A DNA stretch of 64,000 bases. Origin: Pseudomonas sp. PDM04. GTDB taxonomy: Bacteria > Pseudomonadota > Gammaproteobacteria > Pseudomonadales > Pseudomonadaceae. Numbering within the stretch: the first letter of the stretch is position 1; every line of letters begins with the position of its first letter. Made by a program: the position numbers and the translations under genes. Below are positions 38,147 through 47,314 of this stretch, one piece after another. The notes below the pieces were generated by a model. The model ran no database searches. It saw nothing but the letters and a program-made list of their open reading frames with translations, and was not told the origin of the DNA. The stretch covers positions 434,001-498,000 of the forward strand of contig NZ_JACVAI010000005.1 in the NCBI RefSeq assembly GCF_014851765.1, in the 5' to 3' direction.

Positions 38147-38743
38147 TTAACTCAAGCGGCTGTTGCGTTCGATCACACGGTCACCACCACCTTCGGCAAG
38201 GATTTGACCTTGTGGAGTGCGATCGGAGCCGTCAGCAGCCAGGGTCTGACCTTGTGGCGTGCGGTCGGAGCCGTCAGCAGCCAAGGTCTGACCTTGTGGA
38301 GTGCGATCGGAACCGTCAGCAGCCAGGGTCTGGCCTTGTGGAGTGCGGTCGGAACCGTCAGCAGCCAGGGTCTGGCCTTGTGGGGTGCGGTCGGAACCGT
38401 CAGCAGCCAGGGTCTGACCTTGTGGAGTGCGGTCGGAACCGTCAGCAGCCAGGGTCTGGCCTTGTGGGGTGCGGTCGGAACCGTCAGCAGCCAGGGTCTG
38501 ACCTTGTGGGGTGCGATCCGAACCGTCTTGAGTGATCAGGCCTTTTTCTTTCAGGCGATCGTTGCCACCTTCAGCCAGGGTCTGGCCTTGTGGGGTGCGG
38601 TCGGAACCATCAGCCGCCACGGTCTGGCCGAACGCCGATTGGCTGGCTTTGACTTGTGGAGTGGCCTGTTCGGCGGCCGGCAGGGCGAAAGCGGTGCTGG
38701 CCAGCATTGAGAGGGTAAGGCTAAGCAGTAATTGGCGTTTCAT
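38147..38743 (-). CDS. Exported protein made of 14-residue tandem repeats
   Basis: A 198-residue precursor. The start MKRQLLLSLTLSMLASTAFA is a signal peptide with cleavage before LPAAEQ. The rest is almost entirely repeats of DGSDRTPQGQTLAA: one copy near the start, a linker (EGGNDRLKEKGLITQ), then eight copies in a row, ending EGGGDRVIERNSRLS. The composition (Gly, Asp, Gln, Thr, Arg; no Cys, few aromatics) suggests a disordered or elongated periplasmic or surface protein. Related Pseudomonas entries carry the vague name phage infection protein, which I would not trust. GGAG precedes the ATG. It forms a single-gene unit closed by the terminator at 38100. Confidence 0.85.
   Translation of the reverse strand: MKRQLLLSLTLSMLASTAFALPAAEQATPQVKASQSAFGQTVAADGSDRTPQGQTLAEGGNDRLKEKGLITQDGSDRTPQGQTLAADGSDRTPQGQTLAADGSDRTPQGQTLAADGSDRTPQGQTLAADGSDRTPQGQTLAADGSDRTPQGQTLAADGSDRTPQGQTLAADGSDRTPQGQILAEGGGDRVIERNSRLS
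38207..38527. repeat. 42-base coding tandem repeat
   Basis: Nearly eight copies of a 42-base unit (plus-strand form begins ACCTTGTGGAGTGCGATCGG), differing at a few silent positions such as A/G after GTGG. A ninth copy is separate at about 38584-38616. There are no spacers, so it is not a CRISPR array. Confidence 0.9.
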
Positions 38744-39131
38744 GATCGGGGTGCTCCGTGGCAAGGCAATAAATTGGGTACGAGGGCAATGCTACTCTCG
38801 ATAAGTCGATATAAAAGTTCATAAACGCAATGGTAATAATCAACGGAATTGATTGTTCACTGCGAAGGCTCTAAACCGGGCCTTTCCGGCCGGCGTTTTC
38901 GCACCGATGTGGGTATTTTCAACTCATATGTGCCGCACAAAAGTGCGGGGGCGGTAACACCGGGTGACGAGCGCAGGGTGAGCCGGGCCGATTATTTGAA
39001 CGTTAAGCCGCATTTCGGTTAAACCTGCGGGCGGTTTTCCAGTCGTACACTTCATGGCAGGCCAATCTGGCCTAACGTTTCACACGTGCGTCGCAGTCAG
39101 GGCGCTCAGTCGTATTCAGGAGCTCTGTGCA
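38744..39131. other. Divergent intergenic region, repeat protein and AsmA gene
   Basis: 388 bases without a gene. The part nearest the repeat gene (38790-38860) is AT-rich and probably holds its promoter. A small hairpin (CCGCAC-AAAA-GTGCGG) is at 38933-38948, without T run. AGGAG lies nine bases before the asmA start. Confidence 0.55.
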
Positions 39132-41207
39132 ATGACGCGCACCCCGAAAATCCTCGCCTGGACCTTTGCCAGCCTGGTGGTTGTGCTGGCGATACTGGTG
39201 CTGATCATCGCGTTCTTCGATTGGAACCGGATCAAACCGACCCTCAACAGCAAAGTCTCCGAAGAACTGCACCGACCGTTTGCCATCAATGGCAACCTCG
39301 CGGTGATCTGGCGGCGTGAGCCTGACGAAGGCGGCTGGCGGGCGTGGGTGCCATGGCCGCACGTGGTGGCCGAAGACCTGAGCCTGGGCAACCCGGACTG
39401 GTCGAAACAACCGCAGATGGCCACGCTCAAACGCGTTGAGCTGCGCCTTTCGCCGTTGGCGCTGCTGGCGCAACGGGTGACGATCCCGCGCATTGACCTC
39501 ACCGAACCCAACGCACAGCTGCAGCGTCTGGCCGATGGGCGGGCGAACTGGACGTTCCAGTTCGACCCCAAGGACCCGAACGCCGAACCTTCAAGCTGGG
39601 TGGTGGACATTGGTTCTATCGGGTTCGACAAGGGCCACGTCACCCTCGACGACCAGACCCTGAAAACCCAGCTCGACCTGCTGATCGATCCCCTGGGCAA
39701 GCCGATCCCGTTCAGCGAGATCGTCGGCGACAAAGCGGCGAAGACCGCGCAGGACAAGGGCAGCGCGCCTCAGGACTATGCGTTTGCCCTCAAGGTCAAG
39801 GGCCAGTATCACGGCCAGAAACTCGCCGGCGAGGGCAAGATCGGCGGTCTTTTGGCCTTGCAGGATGCCACCCGACCTTTCCCGCTCCAGGCCCAGGTGG
39901 CGATTGCCGACACCCGCGTCGAGCTCGCCGGTACGCTGACCGATCCGCTCAACCTCGGTGCCCTGGACTTGCGCCTGAAACTGGCCGGCACCAGCCTCGG
40001 CAACCTCTATCCACTGACCGGCGTGACCCTGCCGGATACCCCGCCCTACGCCACCGACGGTCACCTGATCGCCAAGCTGCACGAAGCGGGCGGCGCAGTG
40101 TTCCGCTATGAAGGGTTCAACGGCAAGATCGGCGCGAGCGACATTCATGGCGACCTGGCTTATGTCGCCAGCCAGCCCCGGCCGAAACTCAGCGGTTCTC
40201 TGGTCTCCAACCAACTGCTGTTTGCCGACCTGGCGCCGCTGATCGGCGCCGACTCCAACGCCAAGCAGAAGGCCCGTGGCGGTGAAAGCAAGCAACCGGC
40301 GGACAAGGTGTTGCCGGTCGAGGAGTTCAAGACCGAGCGCTGGCGCGATATGGACGCGGATGTCGAATTCACCGGCAAGCGCATCGTCCACAGCGAAAAA
40401 CTGCCGTTCAACGACCTTTATACCCACCTGGTGCTGAACGACGGCGCGCTCAGCCTCGAGCCGCTGCGCTTTGGCGTCGCCGGCGGCAAGCTGGACGCGC
40501 AGATTCGCCTCAACGGGCGCACCGAGCCGCTGGAAGGCAACGCCAGACTCACCGCCCGCGGCTTCAAGCTCAAGCAACTGTTCCCGACCTTCGAACCGAT
40601 GAAAACCAGTTTCGGCGAGCTCAACGGCGATGCCGACATCAGCGGTCGCGGCAACTCGGTGGCGACCTTGCTCGGTACGGCCAATGGCAACCTGAAAATG
40701 CTGATCAACGACGGCGCCATCAGTCGCGAACTGATGGAGCTGGCCGGGCTCAATGTCGGCAACTACGTGGTCGGCAAGATCTTTGGCGACAAGGAAGTGA
40801 AGATCAACTGCGCGGCCGCTGACTTCGACATCAAGAGCGGCCTGGCGAGTACACGGTTGTTCGTCTTCGACACCGAGAACGCGATCATCTACATCGATGG
40901 CACGGCGAACATGACGACCGAGCAACTGGACCTGACCGTGACCCCGGAATCCAAAGGCTGGCGCCTGATTTCGCTGCGCTCGCCATTGTATGTGCGGGGC
41001 AAGTTCATCAAGCCCGACGCCGGCGTGAAGGCGGTGCCGCTGATGCTGCGCGGTGCGGGGATGGTGGCGTTGGGCGTGATCGCCGCGCCGGCGGCGGGGC
41101 TGCTGGCGCTGGTGGCGCCCAGTGGCGGGGAGCCCAATCAGTGTGCGCCGTTGTTGCAACAGATGAAGGCGGGGAAGGCGCCGGTGACGGTCAAGCCCAC
41201 AAAGTAA
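39132..41207 (+). CDS. AsmA family protein
   Basis: A 691-residue protein with one N-terminal membrane anchor (ILAWTFASLVVVLAILVLIIAFF, given here only as positions about 7-29) and a long, beta-rich region facing the periplasm. AsmA-like proteins belong to the same fold group as TamB and YhdP, thought to bridge the two membranes and move phospholipids. The conserved AsmA N-terminal element (WNRIKPTLNSKVSEEL) and C-terminal domain (GELNGDADISGRGNS, then NLKMLINDGAI) are recognisable. ATG 39132 has AGGAG upstream; the longer frame from 39054 was rejected. Single-gene unit. Confidence 0.88.
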   Translation: MTRTPKILAWTFASLVVVLAILVLIIAFFDWNRIKPTLNSKVSEELHRPFAINGNLAVIWRREPDEGGWRAWVPWPHVVAEDLSLGNPDWSKQPQMATLKRVELRLSPLALLAQRVTIPRIDLTEPNAQLQRLADGRANWTFQFDPKDPNAEPSSWVVDIGSIGFDKGHVTLDDQTLKTQLDLLIDPLGKPIPFSEIVGDKAAKTAQDKGSAPQDYAFALKVKGQYHGQKLAGEGKIGGLLALQDATRPFPLQAQVAIADTRVELAGTLTDPLNLGALDLRLKLAGTSLGNLYPLTGVTLPDTPPYATDGHLIAKLHEAGGAVFRYEGFNGKIGASDIHGDLAYVASQPRPKLSGSLVSNQLLFADLAPLIGADSNAKQKARGGESKQPADKVLPVEEFKTERWRDMDADVEFTGKRIVHSEKLPFNDLYTHLVLNDGALSLEPLRFGVAGGKLDAQIRLNGRTEPLEGNARLTARGFKLKQLFPTFEPMKTSFGELNGDADISGRGNSVATLLGTANGNLKMLINDGAISRELMELAGLNVGNYVVGKIFGDKEVKINCAAADFDIKSGLASTRLFVFDTENAIIYIDGTANMTTEQLDLTVTPESKGWRLISLRSPLYVRGKFIKPDAGVKAVPLMLRGAGMVALGVIAAPAAGLLALVAPSGGEPNQCAPLLQQMKAGKAPVTVKPTK

Positions 41208-41246
41208 CGGGTTGACTGCAAGGGTCCTTCCGTCGGAATGCAGCCC

Positions 41247-41293
41247 CGAGCAAGCCCGCTCCCATGTCTGTGGGAGCGAGCCTGCTCGCGGAT
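41247..41293. repeat. REP doublet, tightly spaced
   Basis: GAGCAAGCCCGCTCCCATG faces TGTGGGAGCGAGCCTGCTCG with only a few bases between them. Confidence 0.75.
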
Positions 41294-41308
41294 AGGGCCG
41301 GTCAGGTG

Positions 41309-41839
41309 TTACAAATCGTTCAGGATGTCCGCCATATCATCCGCATGCTCTTCCTCCTGAGCCAGGATGTCTTCGAAGATCCGCCGGGTCGTCGGGTCCT
41401 TTTCGCCAATGTACTGAATGATCTCGCGGTAGCTGTCGATGGCGATGCGCTCGGCAACCAGGTCTTCGTAGACCATTTCCTTGAGTGAATTGCCGGCCAC
41501 GTACTGCGCGTGGGAATTTTTCGACAGCAGGTCAGGGTTGAATTCGGGCTCGCCGCCCAGTTGCACGATGCGTTCGGCCAGCCGGTCGGCGTGCGCGGCT
41601 TCCTGGTTGGCGTGCTCGAGAAATTCGTCGGCGGCGACATGGGCCTTCAGTCCGTTGGCCATGAAATAGTGGCGCTTGTAGCGCAGCACGCAGACCAGCT
41701 CCGTGGCCAGCGATTCGTTGAGCAAGCGCAGCACTTGCTCGCGGTCGGCGCTGTAGCTTTCGGTCACCGCGCCATTCTCGACGTTCTGCCGGGCTCGGGC
41801 GCGAAGCGTCGTTACATCAGACAAATGCATGTCACTCAT
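41309..41839 (-). CDS. Ferritin-like / bacterioferritin-type protein
   Basis: A 176-residue four-helix protein of the ferritin-like superfamily. Likely metal ligands are carried by the pattern ESLATELVCVLRYKRHYF, EFLEHANQEAAHADRLAERI, EDLVAERIAIDSYREI and AQEEEHADDMADIL, giving the expected Glu and ExxH pairs on all four helices. Length is a little above bacterioferritin, and the N-terminus has an extra 25-30 residues. P. aeruginosa PA4880, annotated as a probable bacterioferritin, is probably the ortholog by position. The strong AGGAGAACGAA ribosome site fixes the start. It probably stores iron or removes peroxide. Divergent from the lipase gene. Confidence 0.85.
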   Translation of the reverse strand: MSDMHLSDVTTLRARARQNVENGAVTESYSADREQVLRLLNESLATELVCVLRYKRHYFMANGLKAHVAADEFLEHANQEAAHADRLAERIVQLGGEPEFNPDLLSKNSHAQYVAGNSLKEMVYEDLVAERIAIDSYREIIQYIGEKDPTTRRIFEDILAQEEEHADDMADILNDL

Positions 41840-42084
41840 TTCGTTCTCCTGGAGGCTAATCCAATGGGGCGTCACCCTCTGTGGAAGTGATCGCTACTTA
41901 GGCTGTGAGTCCCGTGGGTGGCGAAAAGTTTGATGCAATTTGCCCATTGAAAAGCGTGACGGGCCGAGCTGGAATCGCGGCATGCCATAGACTGCTCGTC
42001 GAGTTGTCACTTTTCCCGGCGATGCTTGGCGGATGTCTTGCATCCAGCCGGGTGTCACCTCACCGCTCACAAGGATGTCCACTC

Positions 42085-42975
42085 ATGTCGCAAGGTTCGG
42101 CCACGCGTTATCCGTTGGTCCTGGTCCCGGGGATGCTCGGGTTTATCCGGCTGGTGCTCTATCCCTACTGGTATGGAATTGTGGAGGCGTTGCGCCAGGG
42201 TGGGGCGACGGTGATCGCGGTGCAGGTATCGCCGCTCAACTCCACCGAGGTGCGCGGTGAACAATTGCTGACGCGAATCGACGAGATCCTGCGGCAGACC
42301 GGCGCCGACAAGGTCAACCTGATCGGCCATAGCCAGGGCTCGTTGACCGCCCGGTACGCGGCGGCGAAGCGCCCGGATCGCGTGGCCTCCGTGACCTCGG
42401 TGGCCGGGCCCAACCATGGCTCGGAGCTGGCGGACTACCTGCACACCCATTATCCGGCGGACAGCGCCAAAGGCCGGCTGCTGGCTTTCTTCCTGCGCCT
42501 GATCGGTGCGGTCATGGGATTGCTCGACACCGGCTATCGCGGCCCGAAGTTGCCGGTGGACATCCACGCGTCCCACGAGTCCCTGACCACGGCGGGCGTG
42601 GCGCTGTTCAACCAGCGTTATCCACAGGGGCTGCCCGAGACTTGGGGCGGACACGGGCCGGAAGAGGTCAACGGCGTGCGCTACTACTCGTGGTCAGGCA
42701 CCCTGCAGCCGGGCAAGACCGACCGCGGACGCAACCTGTTCGACGGCACGAACCGCAGCTGCCGACTGTTTGCCACCACCTTCGTGCGCGAAGCCGGGCA
42801 GTGCGACGGCATGGTCGGGCGTTACAGCTCGCACCTGGGCACGGTGATTGGCGATGCGTATCCACTGGATCACTTCGACATCGTCAACCAGTCGCTGGGG
42901 CTGGTGGGCAAGGGGGCCGAACCGATTCGCCTGTTTGTCGAGCATGCGGCCCGGCTCAAGGCCGCTGGCTTGTAG
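42085..42975 (+). CDS. Lipase/esterase, triacylglycerol lipase type
   Basis: A 296-residue alpha/beta hydrolase. The nucleophile is S83 in GHSQG; RYPLVLVPGMLGF carries the oxyanion region; a catalytic Asp and His are expected in QCDGMVG and LDHFDIVNQ. The sequence TSVAGPNHGSELAD is shared with family I.1 lipases, including the P. fragi lipase of similar size. It has no signal peptide, whereas most family I.1 enzymes go through the Sec and type II route, and no foldase gene follows. This may mean a cytoplasmic role or the P. fragi type. AGGA precedes the ATG at 42085. Confidence 0.88.
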   Translation: MSQGSATRYPLVLVPGMLGFIRLVLYPYWYGIVEALRQGGATVIAVQVSPLNSTEVRGEQLLTRIDEILRQTGADKVNLIGHSQGSLTARYAAAKRPDRVASVTSVAGPNHGSELADYLHTHYPADSAKGRLLAFFLRLIGAVMGLLDTGYRGPKLPVDIHASHESLTTAGVALFNQRYPQGLPETWGGHGPEEVNGVRYYSWSGTLQPGKTDRGRNLFDGTNRSCRLFATTFVREAGQCDGMVGRYSSHLGTVIGDAYPLDHFDIVNQSLGLVGKGAEPIRLFVEHAARLKAAGL

Positions 42976-42990
42976 ACCGCGTCGCTCCCA

Positions 42991-43066
42991 ATCGCGAGCA
43001 GGCTCGCTCCCACATTGGATCGGCTTATACAGGACCATTGTGGGAGCGAGCCTGCTCGCGAAAGCG
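42991..43066. repeat. REP doublet between convergent genes
   Basis: ATCGCGAGCAGGCTCGCTCC, then TTGTGGGAGCGAGCCTGCTC inverted, about 30 bases apart. Confidence 0.85.
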
Positions 43067-43080
43067 TCAGTGAGTTCGCT

Positions 43081-43959
43081 CTAGGCCTTGCGCCCCAACA
43101 CCGTCCTCCACCGCTCCGAAACAATCACGCCACCCAAGGTCAAGGCCCCACCCACCAGGTGATACATCGCCAACTGCTCGCGCAGCACCAGCGCCGCAAT
43201 CAGCGCGGTCATCAGTGGCAGCAGGTTGAAAAACAGCGTGGTCCGGCTCGGCCCCAGGCGCACCACTGCCTGCATCCACGCCAGTGGCGCAACCATCGAA
43301 GCCAGCAGGCAGGCATACAGCACCAGTGGAATGTTCTGTGGCGTCGGGCCGATCTTCGGCGACGCGGCGAACAGCGGGAACAGCACCACCACCGCCACCA
43401 GCACTTGCAGGTACAACAACACCAGTGGCGGCAGGCGCAGCTGCCATTTTTTCAGCAGTGTGCTGTAGAGCGCGTAGGCCAGCGTGGCGATCAGCATCAG
43501 CCCATCGCCCAGGTTCACCCCGTGTTCCATCAATACCGCGAGGCTGCCGGACGACACCACCACCAACACGCCGATGAGCGACAGCACCGCGCCGGCCAGC
43601 GCACCTGCCGTCAGGCGCTGGCCCAGGCAGGCAATGGCCATGGCCAGCGACATCAACGGCATCAGCGACAGGATGATCCCCATGTTGGTGGCCGTGGTCA
43701 TGCTCGCGGCGAAATACGCCAGGCTTTGATAAATCGCCATCCCCAGCACACCGAGGATGAATACCTTGCCCAGGTTCGGAGCAATCGCCGACCAATGGGC
43801 AATGACCGGTTTGAGCATGAAAGGCGTGAACAGCAACCCGGCCAGCAGCCAGCGGTAGAAACCGATCTCGGCGGGGAAGATCGCTCCGGCCGACATTTTG
43901 GTGATTACGGTGTTGCCGGCCCAAATGAAAATGGCCAGCAGGGGGTAAGCGTATTGCAT
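43081..43959 (-). CDS. DMT family transporter (EamA type)
   Basis: A 292-residue inner-membrane protein with ten predicted hydrophobic segments, arranged as two EamA repeats (about 5-135 and 150-285). It begins MQYAYPLLAIFIWAGNTVITKMSAGAIFPAEIGFYRW, a standard opening for the drug/metabolite transporter group. The second repeat contains PLAWMQAVVRLGPSRTTLFFNLLPL. Family members export amino acids, purines or other metabolites; the substrate here is unknown. Convergent with the lipase gene and separate from the PsiF gene. Confidence 0.88.
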   Translation of the reverse strand: MQYAYPLLAIFIWAGNTVITKMSAGAIFPAEIGFYRWLLAGLLFTPFMLKPVIAHWSAIAPNLGKVFILGVLGMAIYQSLAYFAASMTTATNMGIILSLMPLMSLAMAIACLGQRLTAGALAGAVLSLIGVLVVVSSGSLAVLMEHGVNLGDGLMLIATLAYALYSTLLKKWQLRLPPLVLLYLQVLVAVVVLFPLFAASPKIGPTPQNIPLVLYACLLASMVAPLAWMQAVVRLGPSRTTLFFNLLPLMTALIAALVLREQLAMYHLVGGALTLGGVIVSERWRTVLGRKA

Positions 43960-44129
43960 CAGGACAACCAGAACGTTAATGGACGGCCATTATCCACGGT
44001 CTGGCGGCAATGCCCACGCCCATGGCCCTGCCTCCGACATGCGCCGGGGTCGCAGGAATGTGTAACAGGCCTTGTCTACACTTCAGGACGAGGCCGTGCC
44101 CCTCGGTGCGGCGACCAGGAGAAAACTCC

Positions 44130-44432
44130 ATGAAGATGTTGCGTGTCCCTTTGTTGATGATCGGGCTGCTGCTCTGCTCCCAGGGCTTCGCCGCCACGGC
44201 ACAGCAGAACAAAATGACCACCTGCAATGCCGACGCTACCGCCAAGAGCCTCAAGGGCGACGAGCGCAAAGCCTTCATGAGCACCTGCCTCAAGGCTGCA
44301 CCGGCGGCCAACGACGCCAAGGCCCTGACCCCGCAGCAGGAGAAAATGAAAACCTGTAACGCCGATGCCGCGACCAAGGCCCTCAAAGGGGATGAGCGCA
44401 AGGCGTTCATGAGCAGCTGCCTGAAGAAATAA
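44130..44432 (+). CDS. PsiF repeat protein
   Basis: A 100-residue exported protein. The signal peptide (MKMLRVPLLMIGLLLCSQGFA) is followed by two PsiF repeats, each with the pattern M-T-x-CNADA, then LKGDERKAFMS-x-CLK. Each repeat has two cysteines, so one disulfide each is likely. PsiF in E. coli is induced by phosphate starvation, but its function is unknown. A good AGGAG site fixes the start. Confidence 0.9.
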   Translation: MKMLRVPLLMIGLLLCSQGFAATAQQNKMTTCNADATAKSLKGDERKAFMSTCLKAAPAANDAKALTPQQEKMKTCNADAATKALKGDERKAFMSSCLKK

Positions 44433-44601
44433 CCGGGTCCGGGATTTTTTGCCGGCCGTCCGGCCCCATCCTCGGAACGCCGCCCGACGATGGGGTCGGC
44501 AGGGTCGCCTGAATTTCACCTCGCCCCCGGGACAATCCCTAGTGCTGACACCCGAACGCTGGCAGACTGCCAATCCTTTTACGCCGTTCGTTTGAGGCTG
44601 T

Positions 44602-45615
44602 ATGCCAACGTTTTCTCAACGCCAAGTCCTGCTGGTCATCAGTTGGGTCATCATCTTCGGTGGGTTGCTCCTGGTGATCCCGTTGCGCTTGCTGCCCAGC
44701 CTGCTGGCCGGGCTGTTGGTGTTCGAGCTGGTCAACATGCTGACCCCGCAATTGCAGCGTCTGATCGAAGGCCGGCGCGCGCGCTGGCTGGCCGTGGCGT
44801 TGCTGGGAACCCTGGTGGTGAGTGTGCTGGCGCTGATCTTTGCCGGCGCCATCAGCTTCCTGCTGCACGAGGCGGAAAACCCTGGCGCGTCCCTCGATAA
44901 ATTCATGCACGTGGTCGACCGCGCGCGCGGGCAGTTGCCGCCGTTCGTCGATGCCTACCTGCCGGCCAGTGCCGCGGAATTCCGCGTAGCGATCGGCGAA
45001 TGGCTGAGCAAGCACCTCAGCGACCTGCAACTGGTTGGCAAGGACGCCGCGCACATGTTCGTGACGCTGCTGATCGGCATGGTGCTGGGGGCGATCATCG
45101 CCTTGCAGCGCATCCCCGACCTGACCAAGCGCAAACCGTTGGCCGCCGCGCTGTTCGATCGCCTGCACCTGCTGGTCCAGGCGTTTCGCAACATCGTGTT
45201 CGCGCAGATCAAGATTTCCCTGCTCAACACCTTCTTCACCGGGATTTTCCTGGCGGTGGTGCTGCCGATGTTCGGCATCAAGCTGCCCCTGACCAAAACC
45301 CTGATCGTCCTGACTTTCCTGCTTGGCCTGTTGCCGGTGATCGGCAACCTGATGTCCAACACCCTGATCACCATCGTCGGCCTGTCCCTGTCGATCTGGG
45401 TCGCGGTGGCGGCGCTGGGTTACCTGATTGTCATCCACAAGCTCGAGTACTTCCTCAACGCGCGCATCGTCGGCGGACAGATCAGTGCCAAGTCGTGGGA
45501 GTTGCTGCTGGCGATGCTGGTGTTCGAAGCCGCCTTCGGCCTGCCGGGGGTGGTGGCAGGGCCGATTTACTATGCGTACCTGAAGAGTGAGTTGAAGCAG
45601 GTGGGGATGGTTTGA
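44602..45615 (+). CDS. AI-2E family transporter
   Basis: A 337-residue membrane protein of the AI-2E (YdiK/TqsA/PerM) family with about seven to eight hydrophobic segments and a large soluble portion in the middle (about 85-150). Family conserved elements are visible: LFDRLHLLVQAFRNIVFAQIKISLLNTFFTG and the C-terminal PGVVAGPIYYAYLKSELK. Members have been linked to quorum-signal or ion (Na+/H+) export, so the role here is open. A bare ATG with weak ribosome site. Stands alone. Confidence 0.88.
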   Translation: MPTFSQRQVLLVISWVIIFGGLLLVIPLRLLPSLLAGLLVFELVNMLTPQLQRLIEGRRARWLAVALLGTLVVSVLALIFAGAISFLLHEAENPGASLDKFMHVVDRARGQLPPFVDAYLPASAAEFRVAIGEWLSKHLSDLQLVGKDAAHMFVTLLIGMVLGAIIALQRIPDLTKRKPLAAALFDRLHLLVQAFRNIVFAQIKISLLNTFFTGIFLAVVLPMFGIKLPLTKTLIVLTFLLGLLPVIGNLMSNTLITIVGLSLSIWVAVAALGYLIVIHKLEYFLNARIVGGQISAKSWELLLAMLVFEAAFGLPGVVAGPIYYAYLKSELKQVGMV

Positions 45616-45661
45616 TCCGGCCGTTCATTGCCGGGTCTGACGCCTTCGTCGGAACGCCGTC

Positions 45662-45722
45662 CGAAGCAGGCCCGCTCCCACAATGGAATGCATATCCCAG
45701 TGGCAGCGAGCCTGCTCGCGAC
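45662..45722. repeat. REP doublet
   Basis: AAGCAGGCCCGCTCCCACAA and inverted GTGGCAGCGAGCCTGCTCGC, between convergent genes. Confidence 0.7.
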
Positions 45723-45742
45723 AGGCGCGACTCGGCCTCAGA

Positions 45743-47017
45743 TCACTCCATCGGACCGTAACGCTTCGCCGCTTCAATCGCCAGACCGCTGCCGATGCTG
45801 CCAAAGATGTTCCCTTCCACATGCCGTGCATTCGGCAACATGGCCGACACACTGTTGCGCAGCGCCGGAATCCCGCTCGAACCGCCGGTGAAGAACACCG
45901 TGTCCACCTGATCGACCCGAACGTTGGCGTCGGTCAGCAGTTGGGTCACGCTGTTGCGCACACGCTCCAGCAGGTTGTCGATGGCCGACTCGAACAGCGC
46001 GCGGCTCAGTTCCACGCTTAGGCCCGGCTCGATGCGGTCCAGCGGTACGTGGCGGCTGTCGGCGTGGGTCAGGTGGATCTTGGTTTCTTCCACTTCCATC
46101 GCCAGCCAGTGCCCGGCGCGTTGCTCGATCAGCTTGAACAGCCGGTCGATGCCGCCCGTGTCCTCGATGTCGTAGCGCATGCTGCCCAGCGCCAGCTGCG
46201 ACTTCTGCGAGTACACCGAGTTGATGGTGTGCCAGGTCGCCAGGTTCATGTGGTGGCTGGTGGGCATGTAGGCACCGCTCTTCATGCGGCTGCCGTAGCC
46301 GAACAGCGGCATCAGGCCTTGCAGGCTCAGTTGCTTGTCGAAGTCGGTCCCGCCGATGTGCACGCCACCGGTGGCGAGGATGTCGTCCTGGCGGTTGTCG
46401 TGGCCACGGCGCTCCGGCGACAGGCGCACCAGGGAGAAGTCCGACGTACCGCCGCCGATGTCGACGATCAGCACCAGCTCTTCGTTCTCGATGGTCGACT
46501 CGTAGTCGAACGCCGCCGCAATCGGTTCGTACTGGAAGGACACGTCCTTGAAACCGATGGCTCGGGCGACATCCACCAGGGTGTTTTCCGCTTCCTGGTC
46601 GGCCATCTCATCGTCATCGACAAAAAACACCGGGCGCCCGAGTACCACCTCATCGAATTCGCGACCGGCGGTCGTCTCGGCGCGCTTCTTCAACTGGCCG
46701 ATGAACAGCCCGAGCAGGTCCTTGAAGGGCATCGCCGTGCCCAGCACGCTGGTGTCGTGCTTGATCAGCTTGGAACCCAGAAGGCTTTTGAGCGAGCGCA
46801 TCAGGCGGCCTTCGTAGCCTTCCAGGTACTCGTGAAGTGCCAGTCGGCCGTACACCGGGCGGCGTTCTTCCATGTTGAAGAACACCACCGACGGCAGGGT
46901 GATCTTGTCGTCCTCCAGCGCGATCAGCGTTTCCATGCCGGGGCGCAGCCAGCCGACGGTGGAGTTGGACGTGCCGAAGTCGATACCACAGGCACGGGCT
47001 GGAGATGCGTTTTTCAT
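45743..47017 (-). CDS. Hsp70-like protein (YegD type)
   Basis: A 424-residue protein with the Hsp70 ATPase fold only. The first phosphate motif is IDFGTSNSTVGWL, the second is VDIGGGTSDFSLVR, and the adenosine motif is FFTGGSSGIPAL. It lacks the substrate-binding beta domain and lid of DnaK, as in E. coli YegD, whose client is unknown. It is divergent from cbpA, a DnaJ-like co-chaperone, with 297 bases between. That proximity suggests a functional link, but J proteins work with DnaK normally and the interaction is unproven. Confidence 0.88.
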   Translation of the reverse strand: MKNASPARACGIDFGTSNSTVGWLRPGMETLIALEDDKITLPSVVFFNMEERRPVYGRLALHEYLEGYEGRLMRSLKSLLGSKLIKHDTSVLGTAMPFKDLLGLFIGQLKKRAETTAGREFDEVVLGRPVFFVDDDEMADQEAENTLVDVARAIGFKDVSFQYEPIAAAFDYESTIENEELVLIVDIGGGTSDFSLVRLSPERRGHDNRQDDILATGGVHIGGTDFDKQLSLQGLMPLFGYGSRMKSGAYMPTSHHMNLATWHTINSVYSQKSQLALGSMRYDIEDTGGIDRLFKLIEQRAGHWLAMEVEETKIHLTHADSRHVPLDRIEPGLSVELSRALFESAIDNLLERVRNSVTQLLTDANVRVDQVDTVFFTGGSSGIPALRNSVSAMLPNARHVEGNIFGSIGSGLAIEAAKRYGPME

Positions 47018-47314
47018 GACTTTCAGGTTCCGGTTAAAAAACGGCCGCGCAGTGTATGTCAGAGCGGCGCAGATTCGAAGGCCGACTATCCGCTAAATCT
47101 CGGGCAATAGCGCCTTGATAAGCAGCCCGGATGCCCCCAACTTGTCTGCATTGACCCTGGCAGCCATCGGACGGTCGCAAGAACCGCCCACCGCTGCCGA
47201 TAAACTTCTGATGCGCTACCCGGTCACAAACTTGAGATCGGTCAACCCGGCGCCTGCAAATACGCGCAGACTGCCGGTGACGGCGCGATATCGATAACGG
47301 ATGGTGATCCTTAG

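Noticed and set aside
38207..38616. CRISPR-like repeat array
   Set aside because: The repeats are contiguous 42-base coding units with no spacers between them.
37964..38710. Plus-strand frame with repeated SQGLTLW
   Set aside because: It is the reverse reading of the tandem repeat; the minus-strand product has a signal peptide and ribosome site.
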